From DATDAH01 sp963725155 (lineage in GTDB: Bacteria; Actinomycetota; Acidimicrobiia; Acidimicrobiales; DATDAH01): 64,000 nucleotides of DNA. How positions within the stretch are numbered: the stretch's first letter is position 1; every line of letters starts with the position of its first letter. Under the pieces are notes generated by a model, which was given only the letters and a program-made list of their open reading frames with translations, was not told where the DNA came from and made no database searches. Below, in pieces: positions 9,629 through 17,981 of the stretch. A program made the position numbers and the translations under genes. The stretch is taken from NCBI GenBank assembly GCA_963725155.1, contig CAVRXU010000008.1:62001-126000 (forward strand), written 5' to 3'.

Positions 9629-10854
9629 GCCACCACCTCGAGGGTGCCGGCGATCTCGGCCCGCACCAGGTCGGCCATGCCCTGATCAGGGAAGCGACTG
9701 AGCACCTCGTCGAAGAACCCGGCCACGATCAGCTTCTCGGCCTCGTCGGTGGGCACGCCACGGCTCTCGAGGTAGAAGCGCTGCTCGGGGTCGACCGGCC
9801 CGACCGCGGAGGCGTGGGAGCACTTCACGTCGTTGTTCTCGATCTCCAGGTTGGGCACCGACTCGGCCCAGGCGTGCTCGGAGAGCTTGAGGTTGCGGTT
9901 CGTCTGGAAGGCTTCGGTGCCCCGAGCGTTGGGGCGGACGCGGATGAGGCCGGTGTAGACGGAGCGGGCGTGGTCGGCCAGGGCCCCCTTGAAGAGCAGC
10001 TCGCTGGTGGTGTCCGGCGCGGCGTGGTCCTGGAAGGTCCGGAAGTCCATCATCTGCTCGTCCCGCCCGAGGTAGGCGGCCAGGAGCGTGCCGGTCGCAC
10101 CCCGGCCCACCAGGCGACAGTCGGTCCGCAGACGGGCGTAGGCCCCGCCCATGGCCGCACCGGCGGCCAGAAAGTCGGCGCTGGCCCCGACCTGGCTGAC
10201 CTGGGTCGCCACCTGCCAGGTACCGGGGTCGAGGTCCTGCACGGTGAGGTGGCGGGCCCGGGCGGCGTCACCCACCGTGATCTCGGTGACGGCGGCGATG
10301 AGCTCCACGCCGGGCGCCGAGGTCTGCACCTCGACCACGGTGACCTGGGCGTCGGCGCCGACCTGGACGACGAGCCGGGGGAAGCTGACCGCTCCGGCGG
10401 TGGCGGCGTGGACCTGGACGACGATCGGCTGGTCGACGACGGTGCCGGGCGCCACCCGGACGAGGAGGGGGTCGGGCGAGAAGGCGTTGTTGAGCTCGGC
10501 GAAGGCGTCGGGGGCGTCGCCCAGGACCCCGCCGAGGGCCTCGTCGCCGGCCTTGGCCTCGGCCAGCGGGCCGACCTCGACCCCGGCTGGGAAGGTCTCG
10601 GCGGTGGAGCGAAGGTGACCGTCGACCAGCAGGGCGGAGGGGGCATCGGCGAGGTCGGGAGCAGCACCGGCCCCCCTCGGGGCGAGGGCGTACCCGTCGA
10701 GATCGATCTCGTCGACCCGGCTGTAGCGCCAGACCTCCTCGGCCGGGCTCGGGCGATCCGCCACTGCGAAACGCTCCGCAGCCTCGACCCGACGAGCACG
10801 GAGCCAGTCGGGGCCGGCGAGGGCGGCGGCGGCGTCAGGGGTCAGGGCGGTCAG
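9625..10854 (-). CDS. sufD: SufD, Fe-S assembly scaffold subunit; probable CTG start
   Basis: About 409 residues. SufB/SufD beta-helix family: VKCSHASAVGPVDPEQRFYLESRG is the characteristic C-terminal stretch, followed by EKLIVAGFFDEVL. SufD pairs with SufB to make the scaffold. The conserved N-terminus (TPDAAAALAGPDWLRARR) lies downstream of any ATG, GTG or TTG in frame. The best start I see is CTG at 10854, preceded by GGAG with six bases between. Reading further upstream would run through the end of the preceding gene with no family resemblance. The start is therefore inferred from ribosome-binding-site spacing. The gene lies 136 bases downstream of the Cys-rich gene. Confidence 0.88.
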   Translation of the reverse strand: MTALTPDAAAALAGPDWLRARRVEAAERFAVADRPSPAEEVWRYSRVDEIDLDGYALAPRGAGAAPDLADAPSALLVDGHLRSTAETFPAGVEVGPLAEAKAGDEALGGVLGDAPDAFAELNNAFSPDPLLVRVAPGTVVDQPIVVQVHAATAGAVSFPRLVVQVGADAQVTVVEVQTSAPGVELIAAVTEITVGDAARARHLTVQDLDPGTWQVATQVSQVGASADFLAAGAAMGGAYARLRTDCRLVGRGATGTLLAAYLGRDEQMMDFRTFQDHAAPDTTSELLFKGALADHARSVYTGLIRVRPNARGTEAFQTNRNLKLSEHAWAESVPNLEIENNDVKCSHASAVGPVDPEQRFYLESRGVPTDEAEKLIVAGFFDEVLSRFPDQGMADLVRAEIAGTLEVVA

Positions 10855-10990
10855 GGTCGGCTCCGGAGGAGGGTGAGGGTTGCTCAGTCTACGGTCGAGG
10901 CCCGAGCGCCCAACGGCGGCCAAGGCGGAGCGCGAGTGGCCGACCGACGCCAGAAGGGGCTGGACCGGGGGCTGAGCCGAGCGGGTTCGC

Positions 10991-11341
10991 TCAGTCCTTG
11001 CGGCGCCGCTTGCGCCGGCCCCGACGGCCCTTCTTCTCCTGCTCCAGCTCGGCCAGGATCTCCGGCCCGGCGGCATTGATGATGTCCTCGGCCTCGTCCA
11101 GCAGGCGGGCGACGCTGTCGTCCTTGCCGAGGCTGGCTGGGGCCGGCGGCGCCGGCGGCGCGACCTGCGTGCCGACCTGCCAGGCGATGTCGGAGCGGCG
11201 CACGTAGCTCGGGCAGTCGACCGGGCAGCGCCACGGGGCCTCGGGCGCCAGGTCCAGGTCGCACTTGCGCACGGTCTCGCCGTTGCCGTACGTGCGACTC
11301 TCGAAGTGCTTGCAGTCGTCCCGCATCGGCATGCCGCCCAT
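10991..11341 (-). CDS. Conserved Cys-containing protein in the suf cluster, function unknown
   Basis: About 116 residues from ATG at 11341, with alternative ATGs at 11332 and 11326. Five cysteines lie in the first half: DDCKHF, RKCDLDL and RCPVDCPSY, plus acidic and aromatic residues. The second half is an Ala/Pro linker, an amphipathic segment and a strongly basic end (GRRGRRKRRRKD). I do not recognise a characterised family. The clustered Cys residues, the basic tail and the position between sufB and sufD suggest a metal- or Fe-S-binding protein that may touch nucleic acid. This is inference only. Confidence 0.65.
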   Translation of the reverse strand: MGGMPMRDDCKHFESRTYGNGETVRKCDLDLAPEAPWRCPVDCPSYVRRSDIAWQVGTQVAPPAPPAPASLGKDDSVARLLDEAEDIINAAGPEILAELEQEKKGRRGRRKRRRKD

Positions 11342-11385
11342 CGTACGCCCCACCCCCACCGACCTCCCCGTCAGGGCCCGCGGCA

Positions 11386-11436
11386 TGAGGTCGAGGCACT
11401 GGCACCCCGATCTGGGGCGCCTGTGCCTCGACCTCA
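11386..11436. repeat. Long imperfect hairpin, arm TGAGGTCGAGGCAC
   Basis: Outer arms TGAGGTCGAGGCAC and GTGCCTCGACCTCA are perfect 14-bp complements at 11386-11399 and 11423-11436. The intervening DNA is itself nearly self-complementary (GGCACCCC / GGGGCGCC), so the whole 51 bases can fold. It lies upstream of the 116-residue protein gene and before the DUF559/AbiEi-like gene. The core GAGGTCGAGGCA recurs in the hairpin at 12390-12436 on the other side of that gene. Confidence 0.7.
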
Positions 11437-11481
11437 CAAGCCATCGTGACCTTTGTTGAGATTTCCTGTAAATCTATGTAG

Positions 11482-12438
11482 ATCCACACTGAACCGGAAA
11501 GCAGGGCTGAGCGCCAGGAGGGTGTCCTTTGTCGGGACCAGCTCCTGGCCGCCGGGTGGACCGACAAGGTCATCCACAGACGCCTCAAGTCGGGCCGATG
11601 GCGCCGGACAGGAACCCGCGGCGTCTACGTCGTCGCCGGTGTACCGGCGACTCACCGCCAACGGCTGTGGATCGCCCATCTGGCGGCCGGCAGCCATTCG
11701 GTCGTCTCACACGAGACCGCGGCCGCGATCCTGCGTCTCACCGGCTTCCGGACCGGTCCCGTTGTCTTGACGGTGCCCCACCCGGAGCACCCAAGGATTC
11801 CCGGCGCCTTCGTGCACCAGATCTCCGACCTTCAGCCGAGGCACGTCTGGGATCTCGGCGGACTTCCGGTGACCACAACGCCGCGGACAATCGTCGACCT
11901 GACCGTGGTCTGCCGGCCTGCGCAACTCGAGATCGTCCTCGACGATGCCCTCGCGGCGCGCAAGGTCACCGAGGCTGCGGTCGCCCGTTGCACCTTCGAC
12001 CTGTACCGCCCCGGCAAGCGGGGTCTCGACAAGCTGCTCGTCCTCCTCGACGCTCGGGGAAAGGGCTATCTGCCACCGATGAGTGAGCTCGAACGTCGCC
12101 TGCTGGACTGCTTGCGGGCCGCCGGCCTACCCGACCCGGAACGGCAGTTTCCGCTCCCCGGGCGAGGGGCCATCACGGGGATCGTCGATGCCGCGTACAT
12201 CGACGAGAAGGTCATCCTCGAAGCCGACGGCCGTAGCTGGCACGATCGACAGCGAGTGTTTCGCAAGGACCGCCTCCGGGACAACGAGGCCGCCCGCGTC
12301 GGCTGGCAGACGTTGCGATTTCCGTGGGAGGAAGTGGTCGGCGACCCCGAAGAGGTCGCGGCCACCGTTGCCGACGTGCTCTGCCAACGAGGTCGAGGCA
12401 TGAGCATCCCGATCCGGGATGCTCATGCCTCGACCTAG
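11482..12438 (+). CDS. AbiEi-like / DUF559 domain protein, start codon unclear
   Basis: The frame is open from 11482 to 12438 (up to 318 residues). The N-terminal part (GVLCRDQLLAAGWTDKVIHRRLKSG) looks like the winged-helix of type IV antitoxin AbiEi-like proteins. The middle matches the AbiEi_3-like body (TPRTIVDLT). The C-terminal ~110 residues look like a DUF559/Vsr-type nuclease fold: ILEADGRSWHD, then RDNEAARVGWQTLRFPWEEV. Such genes are common orphan genes in actinobacteria with no proven function. No ATG, GTG or TTG precedes the conserved N-terminus in frame. An ATG at 11476 is followed at once by TAG. The gene therefore either uses a rare start (ATC 11482 or CTG 11545) or has lost its start. 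No cognate AbiEii toxin lies beside it. Confidence 0.6.
   Translation: MHTEPESRAERQEGVLCRDQLLAAGWTDKVIHRRLKSGRWRRTGTRGVYVVAGVPATHRQRLWIAHLAAGSHSVVSHETAAAILRLTGFRTGPVVLTVPHPEHPRIPGAFVHQISDLQPRHVWDLGGLPVTTTPRTIVDLTVVCRPAQLEIVLDDALAARKVTEAAVARCTFDLYRPGKRGLDKLLVLLDARGKGYLPPMSELERRLLDCLRAAGLPDPERQFPLPGRGAITGIVDAAYIDEKVILEADGRSWHDRQRVFRKDRLRDNEAARVGWQTLRFPWEEVVGDPEEVAATVADVLCQRGRGMSIPIRDAHAST
12390..12436. terminator. Perfect 21-bp stem hairpin ending the AbiEi-like gene
   Basis: Arms 12390-12410 and 12416-12436 are perfect complements with a 5-base loop. The structure encodes the last 16 codons of the AbiEi-like gene, and its right edge reaches the TAG stop. The convergent sufB stop is three bases further on. 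It probably terminates both genes. It shares GAGGTCGAGGCA with the hairpin at 11386-11436. Confidence 0.7.
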
Positions 12439-12440
12439 GT

Positions 12441-13844
12441 TCAGCCGACGGAGCCTTCCATCTGGAGCTCGATGAGACGGGACCACTCGACGGCGTACTC
12501 CATGGGGAGCGTGCGGGTCACCGGCTCGATGAAGCCGTTGACGATCATGCCCATGGCCTGCTCCTCGGAGAGGCCGCGGCTCATCAGGTAGAAGAGCTGC
12601 TCGTCGGCCACCTTCGAGACAGTGGCCTCGTGGCCCACGACGGCGTCCTTGGCCCCGACCTCCATGTAGGGGTAGGTGTCCGAGGTGCTCTCGTCGTCGA
12701 GGATGAGGGCGTCGCACTGGACGTGGCTCTTGCAGCCGTAGGCGTCGTCCTCCACCCGCACGAGGCCCCGGTACGAGGTCCGGCCCCCGTCCTTGGAGAT
12801 GGACTTGGACACGATCTTGGACGTGGTCTCCGGGGCGGCGTGGACCATCTTGGCCCCGGCGTCCTGGTGCTGGCCGGGGCCGGCGTAGGCCACGGAGAGG
12901 ACCTCGCCGGAGGCCTTCGGGCCGACCATGTAGACGGCCGGGTACTTCATGGTCAGGCGGGAGCCGATGTTGCCGTCGATCCACTCCATGTGGCCCTCGG
13001 TCTCGACCCGGGCCCGCTTGGTGACCAGGTTGTAGACGTTGTTGGACCAGTTCTGGATGGTCGTGTAGGTGACCCGGGCCGACGGCTTCACGATGATCTC
13101 GACCACGGCCGAGTGCAGCGAGTCGGTGGTGTACACGGGGGCCGAGCAGCCCTCGATGTAGTGCACCTGGCTGCCCTCGTCGGCGATGATCAGGGTCCGC
13201 TCGAACTGGCCCATGTTCTCGGCGTTGATGCGGAAGTAGGCCTGCAGCGGCATCTCGACGTTGACGCCGGGCGGCACGTAGATGAACGACCCGCCCGACC
13301 AGACGGCCGAGTTGAGCGACGAGAACTTGTTGTCGTTGGGCGGGATCACCTTGCCGAAGTACGCCTTGACGATCTCGGGGTGCTCCCGCAGCGCGGTGTC
13401 CATGTCCGTGAAGATCACGCCCTGGCGCTCGAGGTCCTCGCGGTTGCGGTGGTAGACGACCTCGGACTCGTACTGCGCGGTGACCCCGGCGAGGTACTTG
13501 CGCTCGGCCTCGGGGATGCCCAGCTTCTCGTAGGTGTCCTTGACCGAGTCGGGCAGCTCGTCCCAGGCGTCGACCTGATGGTCGGTCGGCTTGATGTAGT
13601 AGTAGATGTTGTCGAAGTCGATGCCGGTCATGTCCCCGCCCCAGTTGGGCATGGGCCGCCGGGTGAACTGGGCGTAGGACTTCAGCCGGAACTTGCGCAT
13701 CCAGTCCGGCTCGCCCTTCATCCAGGACATCTCCTGGATGATGTCCTCGTTCAGGCCGCGCTTCGGCTTGAAGACGTAGTCCTCTTCGTCACTCCAGCCC
13801 AGCTTGTACCGAGAGAGATCGAGAGTCACATCACTGGTGGTCAC
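12441..13844 (-). CDS. sufB: SufB, Fe-S assembly scaffold subunit
   Basis: 467 residues from GTG 13844, preceded by GGAGG six bases upstream. The longer frame to 13877 lacks a ribosome binding site. Family hallmarks are LGWSDEEDYVFKPKRGLNEDII near the N-terminus, the beta-helix region with VEMPLQAYFRINAENMGQFERT, and the C-terminal MSRGLSEEQAMGMIVNGF. SufB holds the nascent cluster in SufBC2D. It is separated from sufD by the Cys-rich gene and by the opposite-strand AbiEi-like gene, an unusual break in what is normally a contiguous sufBDC unit. No sufR regulator gene is seen upstream. Confidence 0.95.
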   Translation of the reverse strand: MTTSDVTLDLSRYKLGWSDEEDYVFKPKRGLNEDIIQEMSWMKGEPDWMRKFRLKSYAQFTRRPMPNWGGDMTGIDFDNIYYYIKPTDHQVDAWDELPDSVKDTYEKLGIPEAERKYLAGVTAQYESEVVYHRNREDLERQGVIFTDMDTALREHPEIVKAYFGKVIPPNDNKFSSLNSAVWSGGSFIYVPPGVNVEMPLQAYFRINAENMGQFERTLIIADEGSQVHYIEGCSAPVYTTDSLHSAVVEIIVKPSARVTYTTIQNWSNNVYNLVTKRARVETEGHMEWIDGNIGSRLTMKYPAVYMVGPKASGEVLSVAYAGPGQHQDAGAKMVHAAPETTSKIVSKSISKDGGRTSYRGLVRVEDDAYGCKSHVQCDALILDDESTSDTYPYMEVGAKDAVVGHEATVSKVADEQLFYLMSRGLSEEQAMGMIVNGFIEPVTRTLPMEYAVEWSRLIELQMEGSVG

Positions 13845-13943
13845 GACTGCCTCCTGGGCCCGTGGACACCCGGGCAATTTCTCCTACGTAGATAGTAACA
13901 ACCCCGACGAGCGCCGCCACTTGACGTTTTCCCCCCGCTGCCG

Positions 13944-16043
13944 ATGGTCAAGGGTCCGATGCAGCAGGGAGGAAGGTTGGCCAGCGCAGCCGTACCCGAC
14001 GTACCCGCGACCGCACGCGCCTCCGCGCTCGACCTCCTCGACGAGCTGCCGGTGGGCGTGTTCGCCACCGACGAGGACCTCCTGGTCCTCTGGGCCAACC
14101 CGCGCGTCGGCGAGCTCACCGGCGTGCGCCCGGTCGACGCCATCGGTCAGGCCCTCCACGAGCTCGCCGGCCCCGACGCCGACCGGGTCGAACGGGCGCT
14201 GCGCGAGGCCTGGACCCGCCAGGAACCCTGCCTCACCTGGTTCCGCGCCCAGCACAGCGACGGTGGTCGCCGCCGGGTGCAGCTCCGGGCCACCATCGCC
14301 CGCGACGTCGACGGGCAACCGACCGGCCTCATCGGTTCCCTCGACGACGTGGCCGCCGTCACCTACGCCGCGGACCCCGCCGCCCGGGCGGCCACGATCC
14401 TGCAGTCCAGCAGTGACGCCGTGTTCCGCATCACCGACGACAGCCGGGTCTTCTTCCTCAACGGCGCGGCCGAGGACCTCTTCGGCGACGACGAGAACGC
14501 CGAACCGACGCTCGAGGCCCTGTTCACCGCGGAGTCCCTGCGCCGCTTCGACGCCGAGATCCTGACCCGGGTCGAGCGGAAGGGAATCTGGAAGGGCGAG
14601 CTCACCATGCGGGGGACGGGCGGCAACCCGATCTACGTCGAGGTGACCCTGCGGGCCGAGCGGGACGAGGACGGCCGCCTCCGCGAGCTCAGCGGGGTGG
14701 CCCGGGACATGACCGACCGGCGCCGGATCGAGGAGGCCTGGGCCCACCGGGCCCTGCACGACCCGCTCACCGGCCTCCCCAACCGGGCGAAGCTCCTGGA
14801 CCACCTCGAGAAGGCGTTGGCCCGGGCCAGTCGGGACGGCACCCACGTCGCCCTCCTGTTCTTCGACGTCGACCGCTTCAAGCTGGTCAACGACACCCGC
14901 GGCCACGACGTCGGCGACGACCTGCTCTGCCAGATCGCCGACCGCATCCGCACCGTCCTGCGGCCCCACGACCTGGTCGCCCGCCTCGGCGGTGACGAGT
15001 TCGTCGTCCTCTTCGACGGCGTCGAGAGCGACAGCCACGCGCTGGCCGTCGGCCACCGGGTCACGGAGGTCATCGAGAACCAGCCGATGGCCCTCCCCAG
15101 CGGCGACTACTCGGTGACCGATCAGTGCCGGCGTGGCGCTCTCCCACACCGGGACCCCGCCGACCCGGCTCATGCGGGAGGCCGACGCCGCCATGTACCG
15201 GGCCAAGGAGCTGGGCCGGGCCCGCCTGCGAGCTCTACGACGACGACCTCCGCCGCCGGGTGGCCGATCGGGTGGCCCTGTCCGACGACCTCAGCCGGGC
15301 CATGGCGGACAACGCCATCACCCTCCACTACCAGCCGTTCGTCAGCCTGCGCACCGGCCAGGTGACCGGCATGGAGGCGCTCGCCCGCTGGAACCACCCC
15401 ACCCGCGGCCCCCTCCCCCCGGACGAGTTCATCGGCCTCGCCGAGCAGACCGGCCTCATCGACCAGCTCGGGCCGGTGCTCCTGCGCAACGCCTGCACCT
15501 TCGCCGTGGGCTGGCAGTCCGAAGTGGCCCAGGCCCCCCGCCTGCACGTCAACATCTCCGCCCGGCAGCTGGCCGACGACCAGTTCCCGACCATCGTGCG
15601 CCACATCCTCGCCGAGTCCGGCCTCGCCCCGCACCGCCTGTGCCTGGAGATCTCCGAGTCCGACCTCCAGGGCGACACCGATGTCGCCGTCGTCGCCCTC
15701 CTGCGCCTGAAGGACATCGGGATCGCCCTCGCCATCGACGACTTCGGGACGGGCTTCTCCTCGCTTGCCTCACCTCCGCAGCTTCCCCGTCGACCTCCTG
15801 AAGGTGGACCGCTCGTTCATCGACGGCCTCGGTCCCGACCCCGAGGACTCCGCCATCGCCGCCGCCATCGTCAGCCTGGCCCACAACCTCGAGATCGAGG
15901 CCGTGGCCGAGGGCGTCGAGAGCGTCGAGCAGGTCTCCGAGCTCCAGGCCCTCGGCTGCGACGCCGCCCAGGGCTTCCTCTTCGCCCGCCCCATGGCCGC
16001 CGCCGACGTCATCCCCTACCTCGACCACGTCTACGCCGTTTGA
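13944..16043 (+). pseudogene. PAS-PAS-GGDEF-EAL cyclic-di-GMP protein broken by three +1 frameshifts
   Basis: Reading across three single-base insertions gives one continuous ~698-residue protein. It has two PAS domains (~20-260), a GGDEF domain (LGGDEFVVLF, after HDPLTGLPNR) and an EAL domain (MEALARWNHP, LCLEISESDL, IDDFGTGFSS, then LLKVDRSFIDG). The breaks are at ~15120 (extra G in GTGACCGATC, inside the GGDEF end), ~15226 (extra C in CGCCTGC) and ~15764-15766 (extra base in TCGCTTGCC). Together they restore the original frame, which then reaches TGA at 16043. Unrepaired, translation would lose part of GGDEF and all of EAL. Either a decaying gene or local sequence errors. The start could be ATG 13944 or a downstream codon after GGAGGAAGG. 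Confidence 0.8.
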
Positions 16044-16046
16044 TGT

Positions 16047-16137
16047 CGTCGGCGACTTCGTCGCCGACGAGCTTGATGGAGCGGCCTCTCGGCCGCGCTC
16101 TTCTTGTGGCCCGACCGGCAAAGCCGGATCGGGCCAC
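16047..16137. terminator. Three consecutive hairpins between convergent genes
   Basis: Three stems in a row after the GGDEF-EAL stop: CGTCGGCGAC/GTCGCCGACG (16047-16069, loop TTC), GCGGCC/GGCCGC (16081-16096), and GTGGCCCGACCGGC/GCCGGATCGGGCCAC (16106-16137, loop AAA, one bulge). The second is followed by a short TTCTT run. This is likely a bidirectional terminator for this gene and the convergent ABC transporter operon. Confidence 0.65.
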
Positions 16138-16193
16138 GGGCGAGGGGGGTTCGAGGACTCACCCCCCTCCCGCTCCCCCCGCCAGCTTCCGGG

Positions 16194-17981
16194 TCAGGCG
16201 GCGGTGGTCGTGCCTGACCAGGTGGCGAACATGGCGGCGTACTGGCCGCCCTTGGCCACGAGCTCGGCGTGGGGGCCGACCTCGACGAGGCGGCCGCCGG
16301 ACACGACGGCCACGCGGTCGGCCCGCTCGGCGGTCGACAGGCGGTGGGCCACCAGGATCACCGTGCGGCCCTCGGTCAGGCGGACCACGGCGGCCTCCAC
16401 CAGGGCCTCGGTGCCGGGATCCAGGCTGGACGTGGCCTCGTCCAGCACCAGCACCGCCGGGTCGGCCAGCGCGGCCCGGGCCAGCGAGACCAGCTGCTTC
16501 TCCCCCGCCGACAGGCGGGAACCCCGCTCCCGGACCTCGGTCTCCAGGCCCTCGGGAAAGGCCTCGAACCGCTCGAGCAGGCCGAGATCACGCACCGCGG
16601 CCTCGACCTCGTCGTCGGTGGCCTCCAGACGCCCGACCCGCACGTTGTCCCGCACCGTCCCCGCGAACAGGAAGCCCTCCTGGGGCACGACCACGATCTG
16701 GCGCCGCAAGGATCCGATCCGGCTGTCCCGCAGGTCGACGCCACCGAAGCGCACGGTGCCCGCGGTCGGGTCATAGAGGCGGGCCATCAGCTTGGCCAGC
16801 GTGGACTTGCCCGCCCCGGTGGGCCCCACCAGGGCCAGACGCTCCCCGGAGGCCAGGCAGAGGGTCACGTCGCTCAGCACCTCGTCCTGGTCCGGGCCGT
16901 AGGCGAACGACACGCCGTCGACCTCGAGGTCGCCCCGCTCGGGCAGGTCGACGGCCCCCGGGCGGTCGGGCACGTCGACCCGCGTGTCGAGCAGCTCGAA
17001 CAGCTTGTTGAGGGCGGCTCCGGCCGACTGCAGGACGTTGAACAGCTGGCTGAGCTGCTGGACCGGCTCGAACAGGTTGGACAGGGTCAAGACGAAGAAG
17101 GTCACGGTCCCGAGGGTCACCAGATCGTCGAACACCAGGAACCCGCCCACGGCCACGACGGCCGCCGTCGTCCCGATGCCGGCGAACTCGATGACCGGCA
17201 GGTACCAGGCCTGGATCCGCACCGAGTCCATGTGGGCGTCGTAGAGGGTCCGGTTGCCCGAGCGGAACCGCCCGACCTCCGCGTCCTCCCGCCCGAACGC
17301 TTGGATGACCCGCACGCCGGTGATGCCCTGCTGGAGGTCCGACAGCGTGGAGCCGATGCGGTCCCGGACGACCAGGTAGGCCTGGTTGGACTGCCGCTGG
17401 AACCGGATGCTGGCCAGGACGACCGGCGGCAGGGCGACCAGGCAGACGAGCAGGAGCTGCCACGAGACCACGCCCAAGGCGATGAACGAGAAGACCAGCA
17501 GCAGGGTGTTGGTCACGAACATGAGCAGGCCGAACTGGACCAGCTCCTGCAGGGACTCGACGTCGGAGGTCATCCGCGACACCACGACGCCGGCCTTCTC
17601 CCGGTCGTAGAACGGCATGGACAGGCGCATCAGGTGGGCGAACACCCGGATGCGGATGTCCCGTAGGAAGGACTCCCCCACCACGCTGACCAGCAGGACG
17701 ACGCGCCGGTAGACGACGTAGCCGATCACGGCGACGGCCACGTAGAGGCCGATGGCCAGGTTCAGGGCGCCGACGTCCTGCGCGGTCAGCCCGTCGTCGA
17801 TGGCGTAGCGGACGAGGAACGGCCCGGCGAGCACGGACCCGGTCCACGCGAACAGCAGGATCGTGGCCACGACGACCTTGCGCCGGTACGGCGCCAGCAT
17901 GCGAGCCGCCCGCCGCAGGACCTGCTTGGCCGCCTCGGCGTCGAGCATGTCCTCCTCGGCGACGCCGGCCTCACCCCACAT
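16194..17981 (-). CDS. ABC exporter half, subunit B of a heterodimer
   Basis: 595 residues from ATG 17981, which overlaps the end of the upstream ABC gene by 11 bases. Six-helix transmembrane domain (~30-330), then the ATPase: Walker A GPTGAGKST, signature LSAGEKQLVSLARAAL, Walker B VLVLDEATSSLD, H-loop VAHRLST. The Walker B carries the catalytic Glu but the signature is LSAGE instead of LSGGQ. With its partner it should form a type IV exporter of drugs, lipids or peptides. The substrate is not predictable. Confidence 0.92.
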   Translation of the reverse strand: MWGEAGVAEEDMLDAEAAKQVLRRAARMLAPYRRKVVVATILLFAWTGSVLAGPFLVRYAIDDGLTAQDVGALNLAIGLYVAVAVIGYVVYRRVVLLVSVVGESFLRDIRIRVFAHLMRLSMPFYDREKAGVVVSRMTSDVESLQELVQFGLLMFVTNTLLLVFSFIALGVVSWQLLLVCLVALPPVVLASIRFQRQSNQAYLVVRDRIGSTLSDLQQGITGVRVIQAFGREDAEVGRFRSGNRTLYDAHMDSVRIQAWYLPVIEFAGIGTTAAVVAVGGFLVFDDLVTLGTVTFFVLTLSNLFEPVQQLSQLFNVLQSAGAALNKLFELLDTRVDVPDRPGAVDLPERGDLEVDGVSFAYGPDQDEVLSDVTLCLASGERLALVGPTGAGKSTLAKLMARLYDPTAGTVRFGGVDLRDSRIGSLRRQIVVVPQEGFLFAGTVRDNVRVGRLEATDDEVEAAVRDLGLLERFEAFPEGLETEVRERGSRLSAGEKQLVSLARAALADPAVLVLDEATSSLDPGTEALVEAAVVRLTEGRTVILVAHRLSTAERADRVAVVSGGRLVEVGPHAELVAKGGQYAAMFATWSGTTTAA

